Shown here: one piece after another, positions 18,664 through 26,489 of the stretch
Numbering within the stretch: the stretch's first letter is position 1
Layout of the letters: each line of letters opens with the position of its first letter
DNA from: CATOSK01 sp963665735
Lineage (GTDB): Bacteria > Chloroflexota > Dehalococcoidia > Lucifugimonadales > UBA3495
Length of the DNA stretch: 64,000 bases
Direction of reading: 5' to 3'
Assembly: GCA_963665735.1 (NCBI GenBank)
Contig: OY762444.1
Location: forward strand, 1,550,001-1,614,000
The notes under the pieces: model-generated
What the model was told of the DNA's origin: nothing
The model's input: the letters and a program-made list of their open reading frames with translations, nothing else
Databases searched by the model: none
Program-made: the position numbers and the translations under genes

Positions 18664-19581
18664 ATGGATCGGAGAGTGCCTACCAGGGAAGAGGTGCTGG
18701 CATATCTCAGGGAAGACCGCAATTGGGGACGCTGGGGCGACGACGATCAGCTGGGCGCCGTCAATATGCTGACCAACGAAAAACGGGTTGCCGCCGCCCG
18801 CTTGGTGCAGTCGGGCCGGGCCGTTTCCCTGAGCCGGGAGTTTCCCAAGGAGCCGGCGGCCAACAACCCCGCGCCGGCCCAACACTTCATGCGCCGCAAT
18901 CCCAGGGAACCCGGCGGCGGCTCCGCCGTGGACTACTACGGCATTTCCTACCACGGCCAGGCCGCCACCCATCTGGACGCCCTTTGCCACGTCTGGGACG
19001 AAAACGGGATGTGGAACAACCGCCGCCCGGAGGACGTTATCGGGTTCGACGGCGCCCATTGGGGTTCCATCGAGCATTGGAAGGAAGGCATCATCACCCG
19101 CGGCCTGCTGCTGGACGTGCCACGACACCGGGGCGAACCCTTCGTCACCCTGGACAACCCCATCCACGGCTGGGAGTTGGAAGACATCGCCCGGGAAGAG
19201 GGGGTCACGCCGGAACCCGGCGACGCCATTTGCGTCTATGGCGGGCGGGATGCCTGGAACGACGCCAACCCGACCATCTGGGGCGGCGACCCCTCCGGGC
19301 GAGCCGGCCTGCACGCCTCCTGCCTGAAGTTCCTGCGGGAATCGGACTGCTGTCTGCTGGTCTGGGACATGATGGACTTCATGCCCAACGGGTACGACGT
19401 GCCTTGGTCGGTTCACGGGGCCATCTTCGCCTACGGCATCGGCCTGCTGGACAACGCCCTGCTGCAACCCCTGGCCGAAGCCTGCGCCGCCGAAGGACGC
19501 TACGAGTTCATGCTGACGGTCAACCCCCTGCGGGTAGTGGGCGGCACCGGCTCCCCGGTCAACCCCATCGCCTTGTTCTGA
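18664..19581 (+). CDS. Cyclase family (kynurenine formamidase-like) hydrolase
   Basis: A 305-residue protein of the cyclase/kynurenine formamidase superfamily, metal-dependent hydrolases of amides or esters. The metal-binding motif HGQAATHLDALCHV is at about 98-111; a further His lies in WSVHGAIFAYGIGLLDN. The order and length match large cyclase proteins of Chloroflexota. It is divergent from the upstream cupin gene. The substrate is not known. Confidence 0.88.
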   Translation: MDRRVPTREEVLAYLREDRNWGRWGDDDQLGAVNMLTNEKRVAAARLVQSGRAVSLSREFPKEPAANNPAPAQHFMRRNPREPGGGSAVDYYGISYHGQAATHLDALCHVWDENGMWNNRRPEDVIGFDGAHWGSIEHWKEGIITRGLLLDVPRHRGEPFVTLDNPIHGWELEDIAREEGVTPEPGDAICVYGGRDAWNDANPTIWGGDPSGRAGLHASCLKFLRESDCCLLVWDMMDFMPNGYDVPWSVHGAIFAYGIGLLDNALLQPLAEACAAEGRYEFMLTVNPLRVVGGTGSPVNPIALF

Positions 19582-19625
19582 ACGATATACCGGCATTTCG
19601 GTTCCCTGGACTTTCCGCCCTTTAC

Positions 19626-19722
19626 CGTCATTCCGGCGAAAGCCGGAATCCAGAAATTCCAGGCATGGAACGCGTCCTTGGGGGGCAAGAAGTCCTGGAT
19701 ACCGGCCTACGCCGGTATGACG
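19626..19722. repeat. Composite family A repeat (two opposed hairpins)
   Basis: CGTCATTCCGGCGAAAGCCG opens the element, and the inverted partner CTGGATACCGGCCTACGCCG closes it, ending in TATGACG. The element is about 97 nt, with a short non-conserved centre. Similar composites lie at 32759-32880, 40351-40446 and 62478-62573. Confidence 0.85.
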
Positions 19723-19772
19723 GTGGGGATGCGGGAATTGCAACGGATGATTTTAACGATACGCGCTAGGTT

Positions 19773-21008
19773 GTGGGCCTGACCCGCCGGCAGGTTGACT
19801 TGGCCTATCTTTCCAAGCTGAGCCTGACCAACTTTCGCGGCTTCCAACACCTGGAGCTGGACTTGCCCACCGGGGTAATCGTCCTCGCCGGGGGAAACGC
19901 CCAGGGCAAGACCACCCTGCTGGAGGCGGCCTACCTGCTGGCCATCGCCCGCTCTTTCCGGGCCGAAAACGAACGGGAAGTCATCAGCTTCGGCGCCGGC
20001 GGGGAGCAAGCCCTGGTGCGGGGAATCGTCGAAGGCCCCACCGGACGGGTCGCGGTCAACGTGGGATACCAGGCCATTCCAACGGCAGCCGCCCCCGGTG
20101 ACGGCCCTTCGACGCCGGCCCGCGGCGGGTGGAGTTACTCGGTACGCAAGCAGATTAGGGTTGACCGCCAACGCTGCACCGCCGCGCAGTTGGTGGGAAC
20201 CTTGGGCGCGGTGCTGTTCAACGCCGAGGACATCAACCTGGTTTTCGGCTCCCCGTCGGTGCGGCGGCGTTACCTTGACATCCTCATATCACAAGCCGAC
20301 CCCCGCTATATCACCGCCCTGCAACGCTGCCAACGGGTAGTGCTGCAACGCAACCAACTGCTGAAACTGCTGCGGGAAGGCCGGGCCAAGGCCGACGAGT
20401 TGGACTTCTGGAACGATGAGTTGGTGCGGGAAGGTTCCTGGATAACCTGGCGGCGGCAGCAGGTTATCCGGCGGTTGGCCCCCTATTGCGCCGGACACCA
20501 CCGGGACTTGAGCGACAACCCCCACGACCTGGAGTTGGAATATCGTCCCAGCGTTCCCGCCGGCGAAGACCTGGAAGACACCGAAGCGGCTTTCCGGGAC
20601 GCTCTGGCCGCCTTTCAGCATCGGGAGTCGGCGACGGCGGCCACGGTCATCGGCCCGCACCGCGACGACTTCCGGCTGCTGGTCAATGGGCTGGATATGG
20701 GGACTTTCGCATCGCGGGGCGAGGCCCGCACCCTGGCGTTGACGCTGCGGTTGGGCGAAGCGGCTTTCCTGACCGAGGCCCGGGGCGATGAGCCGGTGGT
20801 TCTGCTGGACGACGTTCTATCGGAAATGGACGCCTCCCGCCGGTTGCGGGTAATGGAAAAGGCGGCCCTCTGCCGCCAAGCGTTAATCACCACCACCGAC
20901 TGGGAACTGGCCTACGCTCATTTCGGCGGCGGGGCAACCTACTTCCTGGTTGAGGGAGGGCAAGTAACGCCCCATCCAGGCGTCAGCCCGCCCGTTGATT
21001 CGGGTTAA
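19773..21008 (+). CDS. recF: DNA replication and repair protein RecF
   Basis: An SMC-like ATPase that helps load RecA at gaps. Walker A is GGNAQGKTT at about 40-48 (the usual GxNGxGKT has Ala for Gly), the signature is ASRGEARTLALTLRLGE and Walker B is PVVLLDDVLSEMD. LSLTNFRGFQHLELDLP is the standard N-terminus. The length of 411 is normal. GTG at 19773 or TTG at 19800 could be the start; neither has an ideal ribosome site. dnaA, dnaN and gyrB, common neighbours, are absent here. Confidence 0.93.
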   Translation: MGLTRRQVDLAYLSKLSLTNFRGFQHLELDLPTGVIVLAGGNAQGKTTLLEAAYLLAIARSFRAENEREVISFGAGGEQALVRGIVEGPTGRVAVNVGYQAIPTAAAPGDGPSTPARGGWSYSVRKQIRVDRQRCTAAQLVGTLGAVLFNAEDINLVFGSPSVRRRYLDILISQADPRYITALQRCQRVVLQRNQLLKLLREGRAKADELDFWNDELVREGSWITWRRQQVIRRLAPYCAGHHRDLSDNPHDLELEYRPSVPAGEDLEDTEAAFRDALAAFQHRESATAATVIGPHRDDFRLLVNGLDMGTFASRGEARTLALTLRLGEAAFLTEARGDEPVVLLDDVLSEMDASRRLRVMEKAALCRQALITTTDWELAYAHFGGGATYFLVEGGQVTPHPGVSPPVDSG

Positions 21009-21012
21009 CCGG

Positions 21013-21192
21013 CTAGGGTTGGCCAGGCTTGGAGCCGTTGCCCTGGCTTTGCCGGTTCAACCACTCTTCAATGCTGCGGCCTTCCTGGAGCCACTGGCGC
21101 AACTCTTCGTTGAGTTCTTCACGAAACTCTCGGTACAACTTTTCCCGGAGACGCTCATGGCGCGTCTTCCACAATCCCCAAGCGTAAACCAT
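21013..21192 (-). pseudogene. Partial copy 1 of a small membrane protein gene (C-terminal part)
   Basis: It codes for about 59 residues starting MVYAWGLWKTRHERLREKLY and ending WLNRQSQGNGSKPGQP. It matches the C-terminal half of the longer gene at 21554-21919. In frame upstream a stop codon comes 5 codons before the first Met, so the N-terminal part is missing. Probably a fragment from tandem duplication. Confidence 0.6.
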
Positions 21193-21271
21193 CAGCCTAA
21201 CTCCCGGTTAAGTGTTTACGGGTAACGGCCCACCTCGTCATCACCCCACCCGTTTGGGACAAGCTGCCCAG

Positions 21272-21493
21272 CTAGGACTTGTCGGGTTTGGAACTGTTGC
21301 CCTGGCTTTCCCGGTTCAACCATTCTTCCCAGGTGCGGCCTTCTTGGAACCACTGTCGCAATTCCGCATTCAACTCTTCCCGCAATGCAGGCCCATGCTT
21401 TTCCCGAAATTCCTGGTACAACTTTTCCCGGAGACGCTCATGGCGCGTCTTCCACAATCCCCAAGCGTAAACCATCAACCTAACTCCCAGCAA
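21272..21493 (-). pseudogene. Partial copy 2 of the same gene
   Basis: 73 residues, LLGVRLMVYAWGLWKTRHER to WLNRESQGNSSKPDKS, again matching only the C-terminal half of the gene at 21554-21919. An insertion (EKHGPALREELNAE) lengthens the helical part. The start (TTG) is weak. It may be translated as a short peptide, but a truncated copy is more likely. Confidence 0.6.
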
Positions 21494-21553
21494 AGTGTGG
21501 GCAAGTAGGGCCCCACCTCGGTATCAGCCCGCCCCTTGGTTCAAGTTGCCCGT

Positions 21554-21919
21554 CTAGGACTTGTCCGGGTTGGAGCCGTTGCCCTGGCTTGGTCGGTTCA
21601 ACCACTCTTCCACGCTGCCACCTTCCCGGAGCCACTGGCGCAACTCTTCTTTCGTCTCTTCCCTTAACTTGTCTTGGAGACGCTCATGGCGCGTCTTCCA
21701 CAGTCCCCATGCGTAAACCATCAGCCTTACTCCTCCTTCTCCCGCCGTTATCAGAAAGCCGTATATTACCGCCGCCAGGTCAACCGAGCCCGAGGCAGAC
21801 CCCACCTGCTCCCAAGTCCGCCAATGTCCCAACTCCAACCAGGATAGGCCCCAGGTGATGACCAGGATGGAACCGGGCGCCGCTAAAGCATAAACCCTGA
21901 ACCAGCGGGTTCCCAGCAA
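21554..21919 (-). CDS. Small membrane protein, parent of the repeated fragments
   Basis: 121 residues. Two hydrophobic stretches (VYALAAPGSILVITWGLSWL and VDLAAVIYGFLITAGEGG) precede the repeated tail VRLMVYAWGLWKTRHERLQ, a charged helix and EEWLNRPSQGNGSNPDKS. The tail appears three times in a row in this region. The start is TTG at 21919 without a good ribosome site, so the N-terminus is uncertain. A TATACT box lies about 45 nt upstream on the minus strand. Function unknown. Confidence 0.6.
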   Translation of the reverse strand: MLGTRWFRVYALAAPGSILVITWGLSWLELGHWRTWEQVGSASGSVDLAAVIYGFLITAGEGGVRLMVYAWGLWKTRHERLQDKLREETKEELRQWLREGGSVEEWLNRPSQGNGSNPDKS

Positions 21920-22050
21920 GTAATCAATAACACAACACCCCCAACGCTTTCGTGCCTTGACCCCAGTATAACAGAGGCATAGCGGCAGACGGGGAATCGG
22001 ACACCGCCGGCAAAATGGCCGGAGACCGCCGCGGGAAAGGAACGCGCCGA

Positions 22051-22064
22051 TGCTATAATTCCCC
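22051..22064 (+). promoter_or_regulatory. mscS promoter (extended -10)
   Basis: TGCTATAATTCCCC, with TATAAT at 22054-22059, is identical to the core of the selB promoter at 5577-5590. The leader to the ATG at 22111 is about 45 nt. Confidence 0.6.
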
Positions 22065-22110
22065 CAGCCTCCTTAGCCCAATCCAGACATTGCGGCGTTG
22101 AATCGGACTT

Positions 22111-23340
22111 ATGGGAACCACCTTGGAACGTATCGGACTGGACGGCTTGCTGCTGCTGCTGGTGGCTTGGCCGGCCATCATCGTCATCACCATCGTTATC
22201 GCCTTCCTCTTCCACAAGGTCATCTTCCCGGTGGCCCTGCGGATTACCAACCGGACGCACACCAACCTGGATACCCGCCTCTTGACCGCGGCCCGCCTGC
22301 CCATCACCATCGGCATTGTCCTGGTCGGAGTTTACGCCGCCGTTATCGCGCCGCTGGAACTGCCCCCGGCCCAATCGGCCCTGGTCAACCTGGCGGCGCG
22401 GGCCGTGGCCCTGGCCTGGCTGACTTGGCTGGTGGCGTCCCTGGCTGCCCATGCCCTGGGCTGGTACGAGGATACCATCGCCCCCCGCACCCGGTCCGAA
22501 CTGGACGACCACCTGCTCCCGATTGCCCGCCGCTTTGCCTACTCCATAATCTACGTTTCCGGCGGATTGCTGATTCTCGACCAGTTCAGTGTCAACATCA
22601 GCCCGTTGATTGCCGGACTGGGGCTGGGCGGTCTGGCGGTATCCCTGGCCTTACAACCCACCCTGTCCAACCTGTTCGCCGGCACCTACGTTATGACCGA
22701 GGGAGTGGTGACGGAGGGCGACTACATCGAGTTGGAAAACGGGATTTCCGGGTACGTTGTTGATGTGGGTTGGCGCAGCACCCGGCTGCGGACGTGGCGC
22801 AATAACCTGGTAGTGATTCCCAACGCCCGTTTCGCCGAGACAATCATCACCAACTACCAGGAACCGGAGCCGGCGGTTAACGTCTTCGTCACCTGCGGAG
22901 TCAGCTACGACAGCGACCTGCGGCGGGTGCGGGAGGTCTGCCAGGAAGTGATGGACGACCTGCTGGACACCAGCCCCAACGCAGTCAAGGAGTACGGCGG
23001 TTGGTTTGGCTACGACAGTTTTGGCGATTCCAACGTCAACTTCTGGCTGTTCTTGCAGGCCAAGGACCGGCTGGCCAGCTTTGAGTTGCAAACCGACCTG
23101 ATGCGCGACCTGCACCGGCGGCTGGCAGACGAGGGCATCGTAATCAACTACCCGGTGCGGACGCTGCAATTCCCGCCCGACCTTCCCGCCGAGGCCCTGA
23201 CCGGCCCCGGCCAGCGTCCGCCGGCAACGGCCCGGAGCAGCGGCCGCCGTATGCGCCGACGGCCCCGTACCACGGTTCACCCGCCCCAAGACCTACCCGG
23301 TGGCTCCGCCTCCACCGAAAGCCCGGAACCTCCCGGTTGA
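22111..23340 (+). CDS. MscS family mechanosensitive channel
   Basis: A 409-residue small-conductance mechanosensitive channel protein that opens under membrane tension to release solutes. Four hydrophobic segments lie in the first 180 residues. The pore helix is the Gly/Ala-rich GLGLGGLAVSLALQPTLSNLFAG, followed by the beta domain VVTEGDYIELENGISGYVVDVGWRSTRLRTWRNNLVVIPN. The C-terminal ~55 residues are Pro/Arg-rich and likely disordered. Its end lies 73 nt before the methyltransferase gene. Confidence 0.93.
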   Translation: MGTTLERIGLDGLLLLLVAWPAIIVITIVIAFLFHKVIFPVALRITNRTHTNLDTRLLTAARLPITIGIVLVGVYAAVIAPLELPPAQSALVNLAARAVALAWLTWLVASLAAHALGWYEDTIAPRTRSELDDHLLPIARRFAYSIIYVSGGLLILDQFSVNISPLIAGLGLGGLAVSLALQPTLSNLFAGTYVMTEGVVTEGDYIELENGISGYVVDVGWRSTRLRTWRNNLVVIPNARFAETIITNYQEPEPAVNVFVTCGVSYDSDLRRVREVCQEVMDDLLDTSPNAVKEYGGWFGYDSFGDSNVNFWLFLQAKDRLASFELQTDLMRDLHRRLADEGIVINYPVRTLQFPPDLPAEALTGPGQRPPATARSSGRRMRRRPRTTVHPPQDLPGGSASTESPEPPG

Positions 23341-23413
23341 CACCCCGTCGGCCCTACGTGAAAATTCGACTAAGCTCATTCCCCGCCAGCCCAACACTTT
23401 TCAGGACGGCTTT

Positions 23414-24193
23414 ATGACCACCAACCAGGACGGCGCCCTTTCCCAGCAGATGTTCGGCTCCCAGGCCCCGGCCTTCGCCGCCAGCCGCGTCCACATCAGC
23501 GACGACAGCCTTCACGGAATCGAGCGGCTGGCCTCCACCGGCCCCTACGGTTGGGCGGTTGACCTGGGAACCGGCGCGGGTTTCACCGCCTTCGCCATGA
23601 CCGGACGTTCCCAAAACGTAGTCGCCAGCGACATTACCCGCCCTATGCTGGAACAGACCCGCCGCATCGGGCGGGAGCGCGACCTGTCCAATGTCCTGCC
23701 GGTGCAGAACGCCGCGGAACATCTGCCCTTCGCCGACGACTCGCTGGATTTGATAACCTGCCGGGTGGCCGGCCACCACTTCGCCGACTTCGAGCAGGCC
23801 CTTACCGAAATTCAACGGGTCTTGAAACCCGGCGGCGCGCTGGTCATGGCCGACAACGTATCTCCCGAAGATGACGCCTCCGACTACTGGCTCAACGACG
23901 TTGAACTGCGCCGCGACTTCAGCCACGTCAACGACCGCAAGATTTCGGTTATCTACCAACTGCTGGCCGAGCGCAACCTGGAAGTGGTGGAACGGGAAGA
24001 CGTGCGGGTTTACTTGCAGTTCAACGACTGGGTTGAACGCACCGCCACGCCGGCGGAGGAAATTCCCGCCCTGCGCCGCGACTTCCTGCAAGCCTCTCCG
24101 CAAATCAAGGAACACTTCGAGATTGAACCCACCGACGACGGCGACATCAACTTTTCCTGGCCCTGCTTAATCTTCCGCGCCGTCAAGAAGTAA
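23414..24193 (+). CDS. Class I SAM-dependent methyltransferase
   Basis: 259 residues with the Rossmann SAM motif VDLGTGAGFTAFAM at about 47-60, motif II VASDITRPML, NAAEHLPFADDSLDLITCRVAGHHF and LKPGGALVMADN. This is the UbiE/methyltransferase-11 type acting on a small molecule. The substrate is unknown. ATG at 23414 starts a normal family N-terminus; longer readings overlap mscS. Confidence 0.88.
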   Translation: MTTNQDGALSQQMFGSQAPAFAASRVHISDDSLHGIERLASTGPYGWAVDLGTGAGFTAFAMTGRSQNVVASDITRPMLEQTRRIGRERDLSNVLPVQNAAEHLPFADDSLDLITCRVAGHHFADFEQALTEIQRVLKPGGALVMADNVSPEDDASDYWLNDVELRRDFSHVNDRKISVIYQLLAERNLEVVEREDVRVYLQFNDWVERTATPAEEIPALRRDFLQASPQIKEHFEIEPTDDGDINFSWPCLIFRAVKK

Positions 24194-24231
24194 ATCCTCG
24201 ACAACCCGTTACCTTCTCCGCCCCTTTGGCG

Positions 24232-24244
24232 TATAATCCAACCA
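24232..24244 (+). promoter_or_regulatory. -10 box 6 nt before the coiled-coil gene (leaderless)
   Basis: TATAAT at 24232-24237, then CCAACC, then the ATG at 24244. The spacing would start the RNA at the A of ATG. No Shine-Dalgarno sequence can fit. Confidence 0.65.
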
Positions 24245-25071
24245 TGACAACCATCAACACTATCGAAGACTTGGCCCGGATACTCCAGGAGAACCCAACT
24301 TGGGCCGAAGCCATGCGGTCTCTAATCCTCTCCCGGAGACTCGAGGAGTTGCCGGAGCAGTTTGAACGCTTTGTCGAGGAACAAAGGGCGTTCAACGAGG
24401 AACAGAAGTCTCTCAACGAGGGCCAGAAGGTATTCAACGAGGAACAGAGGTCGTTCGTCGAGGAACAAAAGGCGTTCAACGAGGAACAAAGGGCGTTCGT
24501 CGAGGAACAGAAGGCGTTCAACGCGGAGCAGAAGGCATTCAACGAGAGACAGAGGGCGTTCAACGCGGAACAGAAGGCGTTTAACGCGGAACAGCGGGAA
24601 ATCAATCAGGAATTTCGCCAGCGGTTCAATCGCATCGAGGGACGCCTGGGGAATCTGGAAGGCGCCCAGTACGAGCGGGCCGTCCAAGCCAAGATTTTGG
24701 CGCGTGCGCTGATTGAGCTGGGATTCGACCGGCCCTACATCGCTCTGAACCAGGACGGACTGACCGACCCTCGCCTGACCGCCGCCATATCCCGGGCCGT
24801 CCGCGACGGAGCCGTGGCCTCCGGCAGCTGCGCCGACCTGTTCGAGGCCGACATCATCATTTCGTCGGAAAACAACCTGTACGCCGTGGTGGAGGTCTCT
24901 CTCACTGCCGACCGGGACGACATCGCCCGGGCCAAGTCCCGGGCCGAAATCCTGTCCCAGGTCACCGGCGGCTCCGTCACGCCCATTGTCATCACGTCCA
25001 GGCTGAACCCGTCCCAATCGGCCCAAGCCGAGGCGGAAGAGGTCGCCGTCTTTGTCATGCCCTACCCGTGA
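24244..25071 (+). CDS. Heptad-repeat coiled-coil protein with nuclease-like C-terminal domain
   Basis: 275 residues. A short helical head (TIEDLARILQENPTWAEAMR) is followed by about twelve near-exact heptads of the type EEQKAFN (about residues 42-118), encoded by a 21-nt tandem DNA repeat. The C-terminal ~140 residues contain ADIIISSENNLYAVVEVSLTADRDDIARAKSRAEIL, which resembles a PD-(D/E)XK-like fold with D and E-V-S in place of E-x-K. Such coiled coil plus nuclease-like proteins are common in Chloroflexota and cyanobacteria; the function is unknown. The transcript looks leaderless. Confidence 0.75.
   Translation: MTTINTIEDLARILQENPTWAEAMRSLILSRRLEELPEQFERFVEEQRAFNEEQKSLNEGQKVFNEEQRSFVEEQKAFNEEQRAFVEEQKAFNAEQKAFNERQRAFNAEQKAFNAEQREINQEFRQRFNRIEGRLGNLEGAQYERAVQAKILARALIELGFDRPYIALNQDGLTDPRLTAAISRAVRDGAVASGSCADLFEADIIISSENNLYAVVEVSLTADRDDIARAKSRAEILSQVTGGSVTPIVITSRLNPSQSAQAEAEEVAVFVMPYP
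24367..24600 (+). repeat. 21-nt coding tandem repeat
   Basis: About eleven units of the type TTCAACGAGGAACAGAAGG, each coding one heptad. The copies vary by a few bases (AACGCG for AACGAG, GTC for AAC), so slippage can lengthen or shorten the coiled coil without breaking the frame. Confidence 0.85.
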
Positions 25072-25080
25072 CCGAGACGC

Positions 25081-25749
25081 TTACTCTTCCCAACCTTCCA
25101 GGTTATAGCCCATGTCCCAGAACTTGCGCTCCAGGCGCAGGCAAGCAACGTAGGCGTCTGCCATCGCCGCCCGTCCCGCCGGGCCGGCCCCTTCCCCCAG
25201 CCGGTCGGCCAAGTCCCGCGTTTTCCCGGCCAGTTGGCCGAACTCCGGGTTGGAATACATCTCAATCCACCGGGCATAGAGAGGCGCGTTATCTGGCAGC
25301 CCCCGCCCGGCCAGATGCTTGCCCAATTCCCAGTAACCCCACTGGCAGGGCAGCAAAGCCGCTACCAACTCGGCGAAACTGCTCTGGTAGGCCGTTTTCA
25401 GCAGAAAGCTGGTGTAGGCGACGGTAGTGGGGGCGGCGACAGTGGCGGCCAGTTCTTCGGCGGTAATGCCGAACTCGGCGCAATAACTCCGGTGCAAGTC
25501 CATTTCCACGCTCAGGGTTTGGTCCAGCAGATGGGCGAACCAGGTCATCGTTTCCAGGTTGTCAGCCCGCGCCGAACACAACGCCAGGACTCGCGCGTAG
25601 TCAATCAGATAGGCGTAGTCCTGGCTGATGTAATGCTTGAACCGGGCCACCTCCAGCGTTCCGTCGCCAATCCCGACGACGAAGGGATGCGACAAAATGC
25701 CCTGCATCAACGGCAGCGTCCGCCGTTCAATGTCATCGCAAAAACTCAT
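25081..25749 (-). CDS. tenA: TenA family thiaminase II / aminopyrimidine aminohydrolase
   Basis: 222 residues. TenA salvages thiamin by hydrolysing aminopyrimidine. Seen: HPFVVGIGDGTLEVARFKHYISQDYAYLIDYARVLA at the N-terminus, the helix with Cys in ALLPCQWGYWELG at about 133-145 (the catalytic Cys region), and the C-terminal Glu in RLERKFWDMGY. The substrate has not been proven. It convergently faces the coiled-coil gene and lies 21 nt downstream of the cupin gene, probably in one operon with it. Confidence 0.92.
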   Translation of the reverse strand: MSFCDDIERRTLPLMQGILSHPFVVGIGDGTLEVARFKHYISQDYAYLIDYARVLALCSARADNLETMTWFAHLLDQTLSVEMDLHRSYCAEFGITAEELAATVAAPTTVAYTSFLLKTAYQSSFAELVAALLPCQWGYWELGKHLAGRGLPDNAPLYARWIEMYSNPEFGQLAGKTRDLADRLGEGAGPAGRAAMADAYVACLRLERKFWDMGYNLEGWEE

Positions 25750-25770
25750 GCGCTAACTCCACGCCTCCCG

Positions 25771-26127
25771 TTAAGGCTCGGTATAAGGCCCGTCCGGGGC
25801 AAAGCTAATCTGGATGTAAACCCCGTTGCCGGCGTTGCGGTGAGTGTGGGTAGTGCCGGCCGGAATGTGGATGAAGGTATAGGGTTCCATGACGTAGGTT
25901 TCGCCCCCTTCGACAACCACCTCCCCCTTGCCGTGCAGGGCGAAAATGAGTTCGTCCTTGGTGCGGGTATGCGGCCCGTTGGACGCCCCCGGCTCCCACT
26001 CGCCATAGTTGATACCCACATCCTTGCCGCTGACCGTCTCCCGGAAAAGTTGCAACGCCCGCCTGCCCATCGGGTCCAAGTCCCTGGGAAGCTGCTCCTT
26101 GGGTCTAATTATCCTCGGCTCCGGCAT
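25771..26127 (-). CDS. Cupin domain protein
   Basis: 118 residues. Motif 1 is ASNGPHTRTKDELIFALHGKGEVVVEG with His and Glu ligands; motif 2 is YTFIHIPAGTTHTHRNAG with the second His pair. Upstream of tenA by 21 nt on the same strand. A role in thiamin salvage is possible but not supported by sequence. Confidence 0.83.
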   Translation of the reverse strand: MPEPRIIRPKEQLPRDLDPMGRRALQLFRETVSGKDVGINYGEWEPGASNGPHTRTKDELIFALHGKGEVVVEGGETYVMEPYTFIHIPAGTTHTHRNAGNGVYIQISFAPDGPYTEP

Positions 26128-26333
26128 GGTACACCCCCAACAAAATCCCGGCTGGTTCGCCCTTGGATTCTAGGCAAAGGCCAATCCGCCGTCAAATCAC
26201 GCCCCGCCAACAAAAGTCAACGCCCAGATAACCCCCCTGGTAAGGAATGAACCCTCGCCTGACCCGGTGGAGTAGGCTTTTAGCCTGCCCGTACCCCCCA
26301 CCGCAGGGCTGAAAATCATTCCGGCCCCCAACC

Positions 26334-26361
26334 CGTCATTCCGGCGAAAGCCGGAATCCAG
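26334..26361. repeat. Single family A repeat in the serA upstream region
   Basis: CGTCATTCCGGCGAAAGCCG hairpin. The 26128-26489 space holds nothing else that I recognise. Confidence 0.8.
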
Positions 26362-26489
26362 CAACCCCTGTCCGGGCCGTTGTTGGCCTTGCAGAGGGGA
26401 TGAACCCACCTCCCTGGGTTGCGCCAACTGTCCCCTTTCTATATCTTTAAGTTGGGCTGTCCGGTATGGACGCCATTGGGAAGAGGTTT

